From contig NZ_CAPS01000063.1 of assembly GCF_000333955.1 (NCBI RefSeq), positions 1 through 53,153 on the forward strand: DNA of 53,153 nucleotides, in the 5' to 3' direction. This document shows positions 32,722 through 40,794 of the stretch, one piece after another (the first letter of the stretch is position 1; each line of letters begins with the position of its first letter). The notes below the pieces were generated by a model. That model made no database searches. It was not told the origin of the DNA and worked only from the letters and a program-made list of their open reading frames with translations. The position numbers were made by a program, and so were the translations under genes. The DNA comes from Rhodococcus sp. AW25M09. Lineage in GTDB: Bacteria; Actinomycetota; Actinomycetes; Mycobacteriales; Mycobacteriaceae.

Positions 32722-33063
32722 TCAGCCTTTCTCGTCTTGGGACAAAAGGTCGTCGATCCGGTCCACGCGATGCCGCCAGATCTCTTCGTACTTGCCGAGC
32801 AATGCACGAGCTGTTGCGATCGTGTCCAATCGAACTCGCACGATCTGCTCCCGCCCACGCTTGTGTTTTGTGATCACCGAGGCGCGTTCGAGAACCGCGA
32901 CATGTTTCTGCACGGCCGCAAAACTCATGGCGTAGTGAGAAGCCAACTCCGATACCGACTGTTCACCGACAGTGACCTTCGCGACGATGTCACGACGCGT
33001 CGCGTCTGCGAACGCCTGAAACAATCGATCGACTTCGGAGTCACTCAATTCAGCTACAACCAT
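32722..33063 (-). CDS. ArsR-family regulator paired with AHSA1 gene
   Basis: 113 aa, winged helix with FADATRRDIVAKVTVGEQSVSELASHYAMSFAAVQKHVAVLERASVITKHKRGREQIV. No metal-binding cysteines. Upstream of the AHSA1 gene by 3 bp, one operon. It may sense the ligand that the partner binds. Confidence 0.9.
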   Translation of the reverse strand: MVVAELSDSEVDRLFQAFADATRRDIVAKVTVGEQSVSELASHYAMSFAAVQKHVAVLERASVITKHKRGREQIVRVRLDTIATARALLGKYEEIWRHRVDRIDDLLSQDEKG

Positions 33064-33172
33064 GTGGTTGTACGTTATTGCAGGATGCTGCTTCGGTCAA
33101 GAGTGTGGAGCGATTTTTCAGGCACCATGGAGTAGTGATGGGGACCGACGTCGTCAGGCGGGTGGAGGCAAC

Positions 33173-33862
33173 GTGCAGATTCTAACGGCCCGGACCGGCG
33201 CTGCATTGATTGTGTTGGGCGCGCTCACAGTTCTGCTTCTCGATCTCATCACCGCGTGGCAGACGCCCTCGCATTTGCGCCGCACGATCAGTGAATACGG
33301 ACTCGGCACACAGCAGTGGGTGTTTTCGATCGGGATAGTTCTACTCGCATTCGGCTCGGCACTCACTCTTGCGTCCGCTCTACGTCAAGGCCTCACCGGG
33401 CGTGCATCTGTCGCGTCGATCTGCTTGACGCTCTGGGCACTCGGGCTTGTTGCTGTGGTCGCTGTGCCCAAACAGAGTTGGTCGAACGATGCTGCGTCGA
33501 GCCTCGGCGGGACGGTCCATCGACTCGCCGCCGCCGTGGCGTTCGTCAGCATCGCGATTGCCCTATTCGCGTTTTCGCGTCCGTGGATTCGAGACGCTGT
33601 GTGGGCCGTTCGCGCCCGGGTGACCATGGCCCTCGGCGTCCTATCGGTGGTGACGCTTCTGCCCATCGTCTACGCACTCGCCGTCGGTGCCGCCGGTTCG
33701 CGGCCCTGGTATCGCGTCGTCACCCTCGGATATGTGGAGCGAGTGCTCGTCGTCGCCGAAGTGATTGCGTTGATCTCCCTGGCTCTGTGGGTGCTGGCCG
33801 CGGAACGACGGAGCCTGGCCTCGGTCGCGACTACCTCGATGCGATCTTCTCAGCACGGCTAG
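33173..33862 (+). CDS. DUF998-family membrane protein
   Basis: 229 aa with about six membrane segments (ARTGAALIVLGALTVLLLDLI; VFSIGIVLLAFGSALTLASAL; ASICLTLWALGLVAVVAV; HRLAAAVAFVSIAIALFAF; VLSVVTLLPIVYALAVG; VAEVIALISLALWVLA). The LRRTISEYGLG and FPK-like QSW...HRLAAA patterns fit DUF998. The GTG has GGAGG five bases upstream. Its TAG stop abuts the cassette 3 promoter. Confidence 0.82.
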   Translation: MQILTARTGAALIVLGALTVLLLDLITAWQTPSHLRRTISEYGLGTQQWVFSIGIVLLAFGSALTLASALRQGLTGRASVASICLTLWALGLVAVVAVPKQSWSNDAASSLGGTVHRLAAAVAFVSIAIALFAFSRPWIRDAVWAVRARVTMALGVLSVVTLLPIVYALAVGAAGSRPWYRVVTLGYVERVLVVAEVIALISLALWVLAAERRSLASVATTSMRSSQHG

Positions 33863-33888
33863 GGAACCGAACTGGCTCGCGTCGCGTC
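33863..33888 (+). promoter_or_regulatory. putative ECF-sigma promoter, cassette 3 (GGAACC-N16-CGTC)
   Basis: GGAACC at 33863-33868 and CGTC at 33885-33888, again 16 nt apart, with GGAACCGA and CGTCCAAC context. It starts right after the DUF998 stop. The spacer sequence itself differs from the other copies, so the elements are conserved by function and not only by recent duplication. Confidence 0.7.
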
Positions 33889-33925
33889 CAACCGTTGAGT
33901 GACTCTGTCTCGAGAGGTTGAACGA

Positions 33926-34498
33926 ATGCGGTTGATGGGTGGGCGTGTGCTTGCGGCGGTCTGTGCCTCGGCGCTCATGCTGGCGGGCTGCGCCGCGTCG
34001 ACGCAGGGGAGCCCCGTCGCAAAAGGGGGTTCCACGGCGCAGGCTACGACTGTGGCGTCGGGGCCGAGGGAGCCGTTCGATCCGTGCACGATCCCCAAGG
34101 ACGCGGTGACGGCTAGCGGACTCGACGTGAGCACGGAGAGGCCGGACTTCGCGGGACTCACGACATACCCAGGTTGGACGAACTGCACATGGGACGCCAC
34201 TGGTGCGAGCGCCTGGCACTACCTGTCGGTGCTGTCGTCGATCAACTCGATCGACGATTACTTGCGTAGCCCGCAGAATCAGCGGCAAGTACCAGTACAG
34301 GTCGGTTTACGTGATGCCATCCGATACAACTCCGATTATCAAGGTGATCCACCAACCGGCTGCGACATCGTGTTGGACGTCAGCGGGAATTTAATCATTT
34401 TTGTGGTGGACACGATCGGCTCGGAAGACACCCTGGGGGATCCCTGCGTCGAGGTTCAGAAGCACGCAGCCGACCTCGAGCGTTACCTACCGAAGTGA
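33926..34498 (+). CDS. DUF3558-type lipoprotein (cassette 3)
   Basis: 190 aa, lipobox LAGC with Cys22, Gly/Ser/Thr linker, then FDPCTIPKDAVTASGL as in the family, and CDIVLDVSGN and GDPCVEVQKHA near the end. Clearly related to the lipoproteins at 3843 and 10223 but much more diverged. The ATG at 33926 fits the predicted leader of about 31 nt. It is followed by a diverged copy of the helical partner, and the pairing is kept although sequence has drifted. Confidence 0.86.
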   Translation: MRLMGGRVLAAVCASALMLAGCAASTQGSPVAKGGSTAQATTVASGPREPFDPCTIPKDAVTASGLDVSTERPDFAGLTTYPGWTNCTWDATGASAWHYLSVLSSINSIDDYLRSPQNQRQVPVQVGLRDAIRYNSDYQGDPPTGCDIVLDVSGNLIIFVVDTIGSEDTLGDPCVEVQKHAADLERYLPK

Positions 34499-34511
34499 GT
34501 GAGTGGACGTA

Positions 34512-34907
34512 ATGACTGGCGAATCGTTCGGGCTTGTCGACAACCTCGTTTACTGGCAGACGCTGAGAGAACGGGCCTCTGCAGGCGAACTCCATGTAGA
34601 ACCAGAGGTTGCTCAGCAGTGTGACAAAGCGTGCGAGAACTACCTGCGCGATTTGTCGAGGATGCTGGAGATGACCGCGAACTTGTCGAAGCCCGAAGCG
34701 TTCGGCGACTTGCCATCTGCGCAGATGCTCGGTGCCAAATTTCATCGCCTCGCGGTTGGTGAAGAAGGCTCCGCGCGCTTCGCGATCAAGCACCAGATCG
34801 AGATCATCAAGACGATGCGTGAGTTCTTTCGCCACTACTTCGCGAGTGTCGATGCGACGGAGGACGAGACCGCGAGCACTGTCGAAGCGTTGTCACCTCC
34901 GAAATAG
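34512..34907 (+). CDS. 131-aa helical protein, DUF3558 cassette partner (cassette 3)
   Basis: Diverged member of the family at 4420 and 10798: shared NLVYWQTLRERASAGELHVEPEVAQQCDKACENYLRDL pattern and FGDLPSAQMLGAKFHRLAVGEE, IIKTMREFFRHYF. The ATG at 34512 aligns with the paralogues' starts; an in-frame GTG at 34503 is possible. Separated from the lipoprotein by 13 bp, as in cassette 1. It ends directly before a hairpin. Confidence 0.8.
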   Translation: MTGESFGLVDNLVYWQTLRERASAGELHVEPEVAQQCDKACENYLRDLSRMLEMTANLSKPEAFGDLPSAQMLGAKFHRLAVGEEGSARFAIKHQIEIIKTMREFFRHYFASVDATEDETASTVEALSPPK

Positions 34908-34909
34908 CC

Positions 34910-34946
34910 GAATCCCGACGACCCAGCTGCTCGGTCGTCGGGATTC
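34910..34946. terminator. convergent terminator-like hairpin
   Basis: GAATCCCGACGACC (34910-34923) and GGTCGTCGGGATTC (34933-34946) are perfect 14-bp arms around a 9-base loop, between cassette 3 and the convergent transporter gene. Confidence 0.85.
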
Positions 34947-34964
34947 GTCGTTCGAGATATGTTG

Positions 34965-36335
34965 CTAGCGAGCCAATTCCACTTCGTCCTCGTCGACGAA
35001 TGGATCGCCGTTTCGTGGAGCGTTGTAGCGCTCGAGGTCGAGGATTCCCTCTCGCTTGGCGACGATGGTCGGCACCAACGCCTGACCGGTCACGTTGACT
35101 GCGGTGCGGCCCATGTCGACGATCGGTTCCACCGCGAGCAGCAAGCCCACACCTGCGAGCGGCAACCCCAGTGTCGACAGCGTGAGGGTGAGCATCACCG
35201 TCGCACCCGTGGTTCCCGCCGTCGCCGCGGAACCGATCACCGACACCACAACGATCAACAGGTAATCGGTGATGGTCAGATCGATGCCGTAGAACTGGGC
35301 GACCAAGATCGCAGCGATCGCGGGATAGATTGCCGCGCAACCATCCATCTTGGTCGTCGCCCCGAGCGGCACCGCGAACGACGCGTACTCCCGCGGCACT
35401 CCGAGGTTGCGCTCGGTCACGCGCTCGGTGAGGGGCAGGGTTCCGATCGACGAACGTGACACGAAGCCCAGCTGCGTCGCCGGCCATACTCCCGAATAGA
35501 AGTTGCGCACCGAAAGGCCATGGGCCCGAACGATAAGCGGGTACACCACGAAGAACACCACCGCGAGGCCGACGTAGATCGACACCGTGAATACACCGAG
35601 CGAACCGATGGCATCCCAGCCGTAGGTCGCTACCGCATTGCCGATGAGCGCGGCGGTACCGATCGGTGCGAGGCGAATGATCCACCACAGCACCTTTTGC
35701 ACGATGGCCAACAGCGACGCATTGAACTCGAGGAACGGCTCGGCCTTCTTGCCGACCTTGAGTGCAGCGATACCGATCGCGCCCGCAATGACCAGCAATT
35801 GCAGGATGTTGAAGCTCAACGACGTTGTTGCGGGGCCGCTCTCGGCGATGGAGGTCTTGGCACCGAGTGCGAGAAAGTTGTTCGGCACCAACCCGGTGAG
35901 GAAGGACCACCAGGACCCGACACTGGAGGGATCCTTCGCCGAGTCCACCCCGGCGCTGGTACGGGAGCCCGGCTGAGCGATCAGCCCGATCACGATACCG
36001 ATGATGACGGCGATGAACGCGGTGATGGCGAACCACCACAGCGTCTGGATGGCGAGGCGGGCAGCATTCGCCACCTCACGCAGGTTGGCGATGGAGCTGA
36101 CGATCGCCGTGAAGACCAGTGGGATCACCGCGACGGTGAGGAGTTTGACGTAGCTCGAACCGATGGTCGAGAGGGTACCGACCAACCAGTTTTCGTTGCC
36201 GTCGGCGGCGTCGGGCATCGAGCGGGCGACGAGCCCGACAACGACACCGAGGATGAGTCCGGCAACGATCTGTGGACCGAATGCGGTTGCCCAGGTAGGG
36301 ACACGGCGCGTTCGGGTAGCGCTGGGCGCAGACAT
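34965..36335 (-). CDS. dicarboxylate:cation symporter (DAACS family)
   Basis: 456 aa inner-membrane symporter for glutamate/aspartate or C4-dicarboxylates. Family landmarks: LTVAVIPLVFTAIVSSIANL early; the re-entrant Ser-rich SRSSIGTLPLT loop (in place of SSSAATLP); LGATTKMDGCAAIYPAIAA; and SAATAGTTGATVMLTLTL, AVEPIVDMGRTAVNVTGQAL with the substrate-binding Asp and Arg/Asn pattern. The ATG at 36333-36335 lies in a palindrome that includes its AAAGG ribosome-binding site. The C-terminus is acidic. Confidence 0.92.
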   Translation of the reverse strand: MSAPSATRTRRVPTWATAFGPQIVAGLILGVVVGLVARSMPDAADGNENWLVGTLSTIGSSYVKLLTVAVIPLVFTAIVSSIANLREVANAARLAIQTLWWFAITAFIAVIIGIVIGLIAQPGSRTSAGVDSAKDPSSVGSWWSFLTGLVPNNFLALGAKTSIAESGPATTSLSFNILQLLVIAGAIGIAALKVGKKAEPFLEFNASLLAIVQKVLWWIIRLAPIGTAALIGNAVATYGWDAIGSLGVFTVSIYVGLAVVFFVVYPLIVRAHGLSVRNFYSGVWPATQLGFVSRSSIGTLPLTERVTERNLGVPREYASFAVPLGATTKMDGCAAIYPAIAAILVAQFYGIDLTITDYLLIVVVSVIGSAATAGTTGATVMLTLTLSTLGLPLAGVGLLLAVEPIVDMGRTAVNVTGQALVPTIVAKREGILDLERYNAPRNGDPFVDEDEVELAR

Positions 36336-36342
36336 GGATATG

Positions 36343-36354
36343 CCTTTCGAAAGG
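36343..36354. promoter_or_regulatory. perfect palindrome over the transporter ribosome-binding site
   Basis: CCTTTCGAAAGG, a perfect 12-bp palindrome eight bases before the symporter ATG that contains its AAAGG. It could be a repressor site or could fold in RNA to hide the ribosome-binding site. Confidence 0.4.
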
Positions 36355-36652
36355 AAGAGGTGTCGTCGAAGGTGGACGACAGGAATGCTCGTCGGCCGAT
36401 GGGCCGGACGGAGGGGGGTGCGGTCTAAAGAACCGTCAACAGGTAGCGCTGGCTTGCAGACGCAAGTCGACATAGCGTCGAGAGGTCAGCAGCGGATTCA
36501 CTGATAGGACGGTACTCGCCCGCCGAACTGGGTGGCCGGGCAGGTACTGCTCTGAGGGTTCACTGTGGAATCGGTGTGGGTGCGCGGCGACGGCGCTCGG
36601 ACCCTGTGTCGGTGAGTTAGTTTGAGGTCCTTGTCACCGACGAAACGAGATC
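36355..36652. other. divergent intergenic region with inverted repeat
   Basis: About 300 bp between the symporter and the SanA-like gene. GTCGGTGA (36608-36615) and TCACCGAC (36634-36641) form an 8-bp inverted repeat around 18 bases, ending 11 bp before the SanA-like start, so it is a likely operator or leader hairpin. I see no gene in the rest. Confidence 0.45.
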
Positions 36653-37330
36653 ATGAGTACCGAATCGAAGCACCGATCGATGGCCGCACGCCTCATTCGC
36701 GTCCTGTGCGCGGTGGTCGCCGCTCTGGTCGCCATCGTTCTGGCATCGGCCGGTTGGGTTGCGTACGCGACGGCGGGGAAGGTCTACGACGTCGACGATG
36801 CGCCCGACGCGCCGGTGGCCATCGTCCTCGGTGCGCAGGTGCGTGACGGTAAGCCGATGCGGTTTCTCACGGGACGTCTCGATACTGCGATTGCGTTGAT
36901 GGCGGCCGGCAAGATCAAAGCGATAATCGTCTCCGGCGACGCTGACGGCAACTCCGGCAACGAAATTCAGGCAATGACCGATTACCTGATCGAGCACGGG
37001 ATAGATCCCGAGGTGATCATCGGCGACGATCACGGCATCGACACCTACGACACGTGTGCACGAGCGAAAGAGACGTTCGGCGTCGAACGAGGATTGATCA
37101 TCAGCCAACGCATGCACGTGTCGCGAGCCGTCGCGTTGTGCGACGACATGGATCTCGACATCGACGGTGTCACGGCCGAGTGCGTCGACTGCAACACGCT
37201 CGCGGTGGTCCGAAACTACGCGCGGGAGTTGTTGGCGCGCCCGAAAGCCGTACTCGACCTGTGGTCGGGTCGCGACCCGATGGTGGTGTCGCCGCCCGTC
37301 GATTCGCTCGAGACCATCACCAATCCGTGA
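36653..37330 (+). CDS. SanA/YdcF-like DUF218 membrane-anchored protein
   Basis: 225 aa. N-terminal membrane anchor (LIRVLCAVVAALVAIVLASAGWVAYA), then a DUF218 domain: PVAIVLGAQVRDGKPM, RLDTAIALMAAGKIKAIIVSGDADG, and IGDDHGIDTYDTCARAK. Such proteins (SanA, ElyC) support envelope integrity and vancomycin tolerance. The start is the ATG at 36653; the inverted repeat just upstream may regulate it. Confidence 0.88.
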   Translation: MSTESKHRSMAARLIRVLCAVVAALVAIVLASAGWVAYATAGKVYDVDDAPDAPVAIVLGAQVRDGKPMRFLTGRLDTAIALMAAGKIKAIIVSGDADGNSGNEIQAMTDYLIEHGIDPEVIIGDDHGIDTYDTCARAKETFGVERGLIISQRMHVSRAVALCDDMDLDIDGVTAECVDCNTLAVVRNYARELLARPKAVLDLWSGRDPMVVSPPVDSLETITNP

Positions 37331-37360
37331 AGGTCGACCCGACTCACCGTCCTAGGTTCG

Positions 37361-38122
37361 TCACTCTGCAAGAACGGCCTTGAGGAAGCGTTGCGTCCGC
37401 TCCTCCTGTGGGTCGCTGAAGATCTGGTCCGGCGGGCCCTCTTCGAGGATCTTGCCCTCGTCGAACACCAGGACGCGGTCCGCTACGTCGCGGGCAAAGC
37501 CCATTTCGTGGGTCACGATGAGCATCGTGATGTCGGTGGTCTCGGCGATAGTGCGCAACACGTCGAGCACATCGGCGACCAACTCTGGATCCAGAGCAGA
37601 GGTCACCTCGTCCAGCAGCAGGATGTCCGGGTCCATCGCCAATGCTCGGGCGATGGCCACACGCTGCTGCTGACCACCTGACAGCTTGGTCAGGTGCGCA
37701 TTCTCCTTGTCCGCCAGCCCCACAGTCTTCAGTAGCTCACGGGCGCGCTCGTTCGCCTCGGACTTGCCCTTGCCGAGCACGTGGATCGGCGCTTCGGTGA
37801 TGTTCTGCAGCACAGTCATGTTGGGAAACAGATTGAACTGTTGGAACACCATGCCGATCCTCGTGCGCACTTTGCGCAGGTGCTTTTCGGAGGCGACGAC
37901 AAGCTTCTCGCCCTTGCGCTGATGAGTCAGCGGCTCGTCCTCGATCCAGATGACGCCGTCGTTCACCTTCTCGATGGTCATCAACAGACGCAGAATCGTC
38001 GTCTTTCCGGAGCCACTGGGCCCGATCAGTGCGACGCGTTCTCCGCGGCGAACCTGGAAATCGAGATGATCGAGGACCACGTGATCGCCGAACTGTTTGA
38101 CGACTTTCTCGAACTTGATCAT
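37361..38122 (-). CDS. ehuA: polar amino-acid/ectoine-type ABC transporter ATPase
   Basis: 253 aa. Walker A GPSGSGKTT, Q-loop VFQQFNLFPNMTVLQN, signature LSGGQQQRVAIARAL, Walker B ILLLDEVTSALDPE, H-loop THEM. All motifs are intact. The ATG at 38120-38122 has GGTGA upstream; an in-frame GTG at 38134 is possible. It is the last gene of a four-gene operon (binding protein, two permeases, ATPase), the order of ehuBCDA. Confidence 0.9.
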   Translation of the reverse strand: MIKFEKVVKQFGDHVVLDHLDFQVRRGERVALIGPSGSGKTTILRLLMTIEKVNDGVIWIEDEPLTHQRKGEKLVVASEKHLRKVRTRIGMVFQQFNLFPNMTVLQNITEAPIHVLGKGKSEANERARELLKTVGLADKENAHLTKLSGGQQQRVAIARALAMDPDILLLDEVTSALDPELVADVLDVLRTIAETTDITMLIVTHEMGFARDVADRVLVFDEGKILEEGPPDQIFSDPQEERTQRFLKAVLAE

Positions 38123-38141
38123 CGGTGTGCTCACCGAATCG

Positions 38142-38786
38142 TCAGTAGGCAAGGGACTTCTCCAGTCTTCTGATGAGAATCGATGTCGGGTAGCTCGCGA
38201 CCAGGAAGATGATGCCCGCCATCGTGATCGGCTCCAGGTATTGGAAGGTGCGTGCGCCGTATTGCTGCGCAGCGGTGACCATTTCGACGACGGTGATCGC
38301 GAACAGGAACGGCGTGTCCTTGAACATCGAAATCGCGTAGTTACCCAGCGCCGGAGTCGTGCTCCGCACTGCCTGTGGAAGAACCACTGCTCGCCACGTT
38401 CTACTACTCGGCAGCGAGAGAGCACGTGCAGCTTCCCACTGGCCGGCCGGCACCGCATCGATACCGGCGCGGTAGACCTCGGCCATGTACGTCGAGTAGT
38501 GGATACCGAGGACGGTGATACCGATCTGCAGTGCAGAGAACTGCGGCAGCAGGTAGTAGACGAACAACAGCTGAACGATCAACGGCGTCAACCGAATGAA
38601 CTCGGTGAACATCCGCAGCGGAACGGTGACGAACTTCGGCCCGGTGTGTCTGACGACAGCGATGGCCAGACCGAGAACGGCCGCCAAAACGAAGCCGATG
38701 ACCGTCGCCAGCAGAGTGATCTTGAAACCTTCGAGCAAGAAGGGGAGTGAATCGAACGCGCGCTCCCAGCTCCAGTTGCCGTTCAT
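38142..38786 (-). CDS. ehuD: ABC transporter permease (EhuD-like)
   Basis: 214 aa, His/Glu/Gln permease fold with five or six helices. EAA loop: DAVPAGQWEAARALSLPSSRTWRAVVLPQAVR. Start overlaps the upstream permease stop by four bases. It forms a heterodimeric channel with the ehuC-like product. Confidence 0.9.
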   Translation of the reverse strand: MNGNWSWERAFDSLPFLLEGFKITLLATVIGFVLAAVLGLAIAVVRHTGPKFVTVPLRMFTEFIRLTPLIVQLLFVYYLLPQFSALQIGITVLGIHYSTYMAEVYRAGIDAVPAGQWEAARALSLPSSRTWRAVVLPQAVRSTTPALGNYAISMFKDTPFLFAITVVEMVTAAQQYGARTFQYLEPITMAGIIFLVASYPTSILIRRLEKSLAY

Positions 38787-39514
38787 CGTCCCACCCCTAC
38801 GTTCTCGTTGACCTTCTCCGGTCGCAGGCTCAGTACTTCACGCAGCGAGGGCCCGGCACCGAGCCGGCCCTTGGCACGAATCTCGAGCACGTTCATGAGC
38901 AGGGTGAGGATGTACGCGATGATGAAGTAGAGCACCAGCCCGATGCCGAACGCGAACAAGGTGTCGCCGGTTCCGCGCCGAAGTTGCTCGATCTGGTACG
39001 TGAGGTCCTGTAGCAGAATGAAACTTGCCAGCGCGCTTCCTTTGAGGAGCTGAATCAGCAGGTTCGTCAGCGGCGGAATCATCTGCACCCAGGCCTGGGG
39101 GAACACCACCCGATACAGGCGCTGCCAGGACGAGAAGTTCAGTGCCAGTGCTGCTTCCCACTGAGGCTTGGCCACTGCCGAGATGGAACCCCGGACGACC
39201 TCGGCACCGTAAGCGCCGTAGTTCAAGCCGAGAGCGAGGATTCCGCAGAACATCGACTCGAGTTGGAATCCGAGCAACGGGAGTACGTAGAACAGCCAGA
39301 ACAGTTGCACCAATAGCGACGTGCCGCGGAAGAATTCGACCACGAAGCGCGCGGGGGCCCGCACGTACCAGTGTCGGTTGCTGGCGGCCAACCCCAGGAT
39401 CAGCGCCAACACGAAGGCGAGCACAGCTCCGCCGAGCGTCAGGTAAACAGTGGTGAGGATCCCTTCCTGGATTCGCGGCCACGAATCCAGGAAGGTCCCG
39501 ATATTGTCGTTCAC
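38783..39514 (-). CDS. ehuC: ABC transporter permease (EhuC-like)
   Basis: 243 aa. FFRGTSLLVQLFWLFYVLPLLG is a typical polar amino-acid permease block; EAA loop ISAVAKPQWEAALALNFSSWQRLYRVVFPQA. Overlaps the next permease by four bases and follows the binding-protein gene by 24 bp. Confidence 0.9.
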   Translation of the reverse strand: MNDNIGTFLDSWPRIQEGILTTVYLTLGGAVLAFVLALILGLAASNRHWYVRAPARFVVEFFRGTSLLVQLFWLFYVLPLLGFQLESMFCGILALGLNYGAYGAEVVRGSISAVAKPQWEAALALNFSSWQRLYRVVFPQAWVQMIPPLTNLLIQLLKGSALASFILLQDLTYQIEQLRRGTGDTLFAFGIGLVLYFIIAYILTLLMNVLEIRAKGRLGAGPSLREVLSLRPEKVNENVGVGR

Positions 39515-39538
39515 GAGTTGTCAGTCAGCCGACGTCGT

Positions 39539-40429
39539 TCAGCCCTCACAGAGCTTCGCGGTGGTCAATTCCGGATCCGGCAGTTCTTCCGCGGTGAACC
39601 CGAAGTCGCCCACGATGGACAGGTACTTGTCCGTGTCGGAGGTGATCTTGGCGAGCTCCTCGTTGTACGCGGCGAGGAGTTCCTGGTCGTCGGTGCGGAA
39701 CACCGTCGCGCCTGCGCCCACCTGCGGGACCCCGTCGATCTCGGCGACGAAGGACTCGGTGACGTCCACTGGAGCCGTCGGGTTGTTGGTCTTCATCCAG
39801 TTCAGCGAGATGGCAGTCAACGCGAAGACATCTGCTCGTCCGGAGGTCACGGCGTCCATGCCGTCCTGCGGCGACGCGACCTGAGTGCTTGGGATGCCAA
39901 GGGAGTCAGCATAATCCGATTCGATAGCACCGGTCATGGTGGACAGGCGAAGGCCGCTTTCCTTGACCGACTGCATGTCGGTCAACCCTGCGGGGTTACC
40001 CGCGGGAACCATCAGGGCCGTCGTGTAGTTGAACTCGGGATCACCGAAGGCTGCTTGCTCGCAGCGCTGCGGAAGAATCGACATTCCGGCGCTCACCACG
40101 TCGAAACGGTTTGCCTGCAGCCCGGGTATCAAAGCGCCGAAGTCGGTGTTGACGCCTTCGACTGTGTCGATACCGAGGTTGCCGAAGATCTCCCGGTGCA
40201 GTGCAATGGTGGCACCGGTCAATTGGCCGTTGTCCTCGTAGCTGTACGGTGCCTCACCTGCGACGCCGACGGTGATAGTGCCTGCATCCTGCAGTGACTG
40301 GAGGTGGTTCGAGTCGTCGGACGAATCGGTGGAGCTGCATGCAGTGAGGCCGGCAGCGACGAGGGCTGCGCCTGCAAGGGAACTGACGATCTTCTTGGTG
40401 GAGATAGTGTTCAGCACAGTTTGTGCCAT
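39539..40429 (-). CDS. ehuB: extracellular solute-binding lipoprotein (EhuB-like)
   Basis: 296 aa. Signal peptide with lipobox LTACSS, then a family 3 binding-protein body: GTITVGVAGEAPYSYEDNGQLTGATIALHREIFGNLGI, TDFGALIPGLQANRFDVVSAGMSILPQRC. This block is characteristic of EhuB, the ectoine/hydroxyectoine receptor. Ectoine-catabolic genes are not in the window, so the true substrate (ectoine or another amino-acid-like solute) is uncertain. ATG at 40427-40429. Confidence 0.88.
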   Translation of the reverse strand: MAQTVLNTISTKKIVSSLAGAALVAAGLTACSSTDSSDDSNHLQSLQDAGTITVGVAGEAPYSYEDNGQLTGATIALHREIFGNLGIDTVEGVNTDFGALIPGLQANRFDVVSAGMSILPQRCEQAAFGDPEFNYTTALMVPAGNPAGLTDMQSVKESGLRLSTMTGAIESDYADSLGIPSTQVASPQDGMDAVTSGRADVFALTAISLNWMKTNNPTAPVDVTESFVAEIDGVPQVGAGATVFRTDDQELLAAYNEELAKITSDTDKYLSIVGDFGFTAEELPDPELTTAKLCEG

Positions 40430-40794
40430 GGGTCGAGGCCTTCCGGTCACTTGTCGTTGGACCGGACCTGCGATGCAGAGGCGGATCAAGTGCCCGCAGC
40501 TGAGCTCGCCGGGCCGGTAGACGATCTTTGAATCGTGTTGCTGTTTCTTTTACCGCATTTGAACGTAGCACGGGCAATCACGACTTCGTTGGACAAATGT
40601 GCTGTACACAGATCTGCAGTCGGCCGGAACGTCCAGAAAACGCCAGACCAGAGGGCATGAAACAGTAAAGGAAAACGAAACTGTAACGATGGCCCGACGG
40701 CCGGCGAATCGAGTCGGCAACACCCCGACGCTAGAGTGAGCCGTCGGGTTCGTCGCCGCGGCGAACCCACCATGTCTGCAGGAGTTGTGAACGC
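40430..40794. other. divergent promoter region with leader hairpin before ABC-F gene
   Basis: 365 bp without a gene between ehuB and the ABC-F gene. GGGTTCG (40746-40752) and CGAACCC (40762-40768) form a GC-rich hairpin 26 bp before the ABC-F TTG start, which may be an attenuator or ribosome-stalling structure. Polypurine and A-rich patches near 40665-40690 (CAGTAAAGGAAAACGAAACTG) are unusual for the region. Confidence 0.5.

Noticed and set aside
34807..36039. 410-codon open frame over the symporter gene
   Set aside because: Shifted-frame reading of the symporter with low-complexity Arg/His content and no family resemblance.
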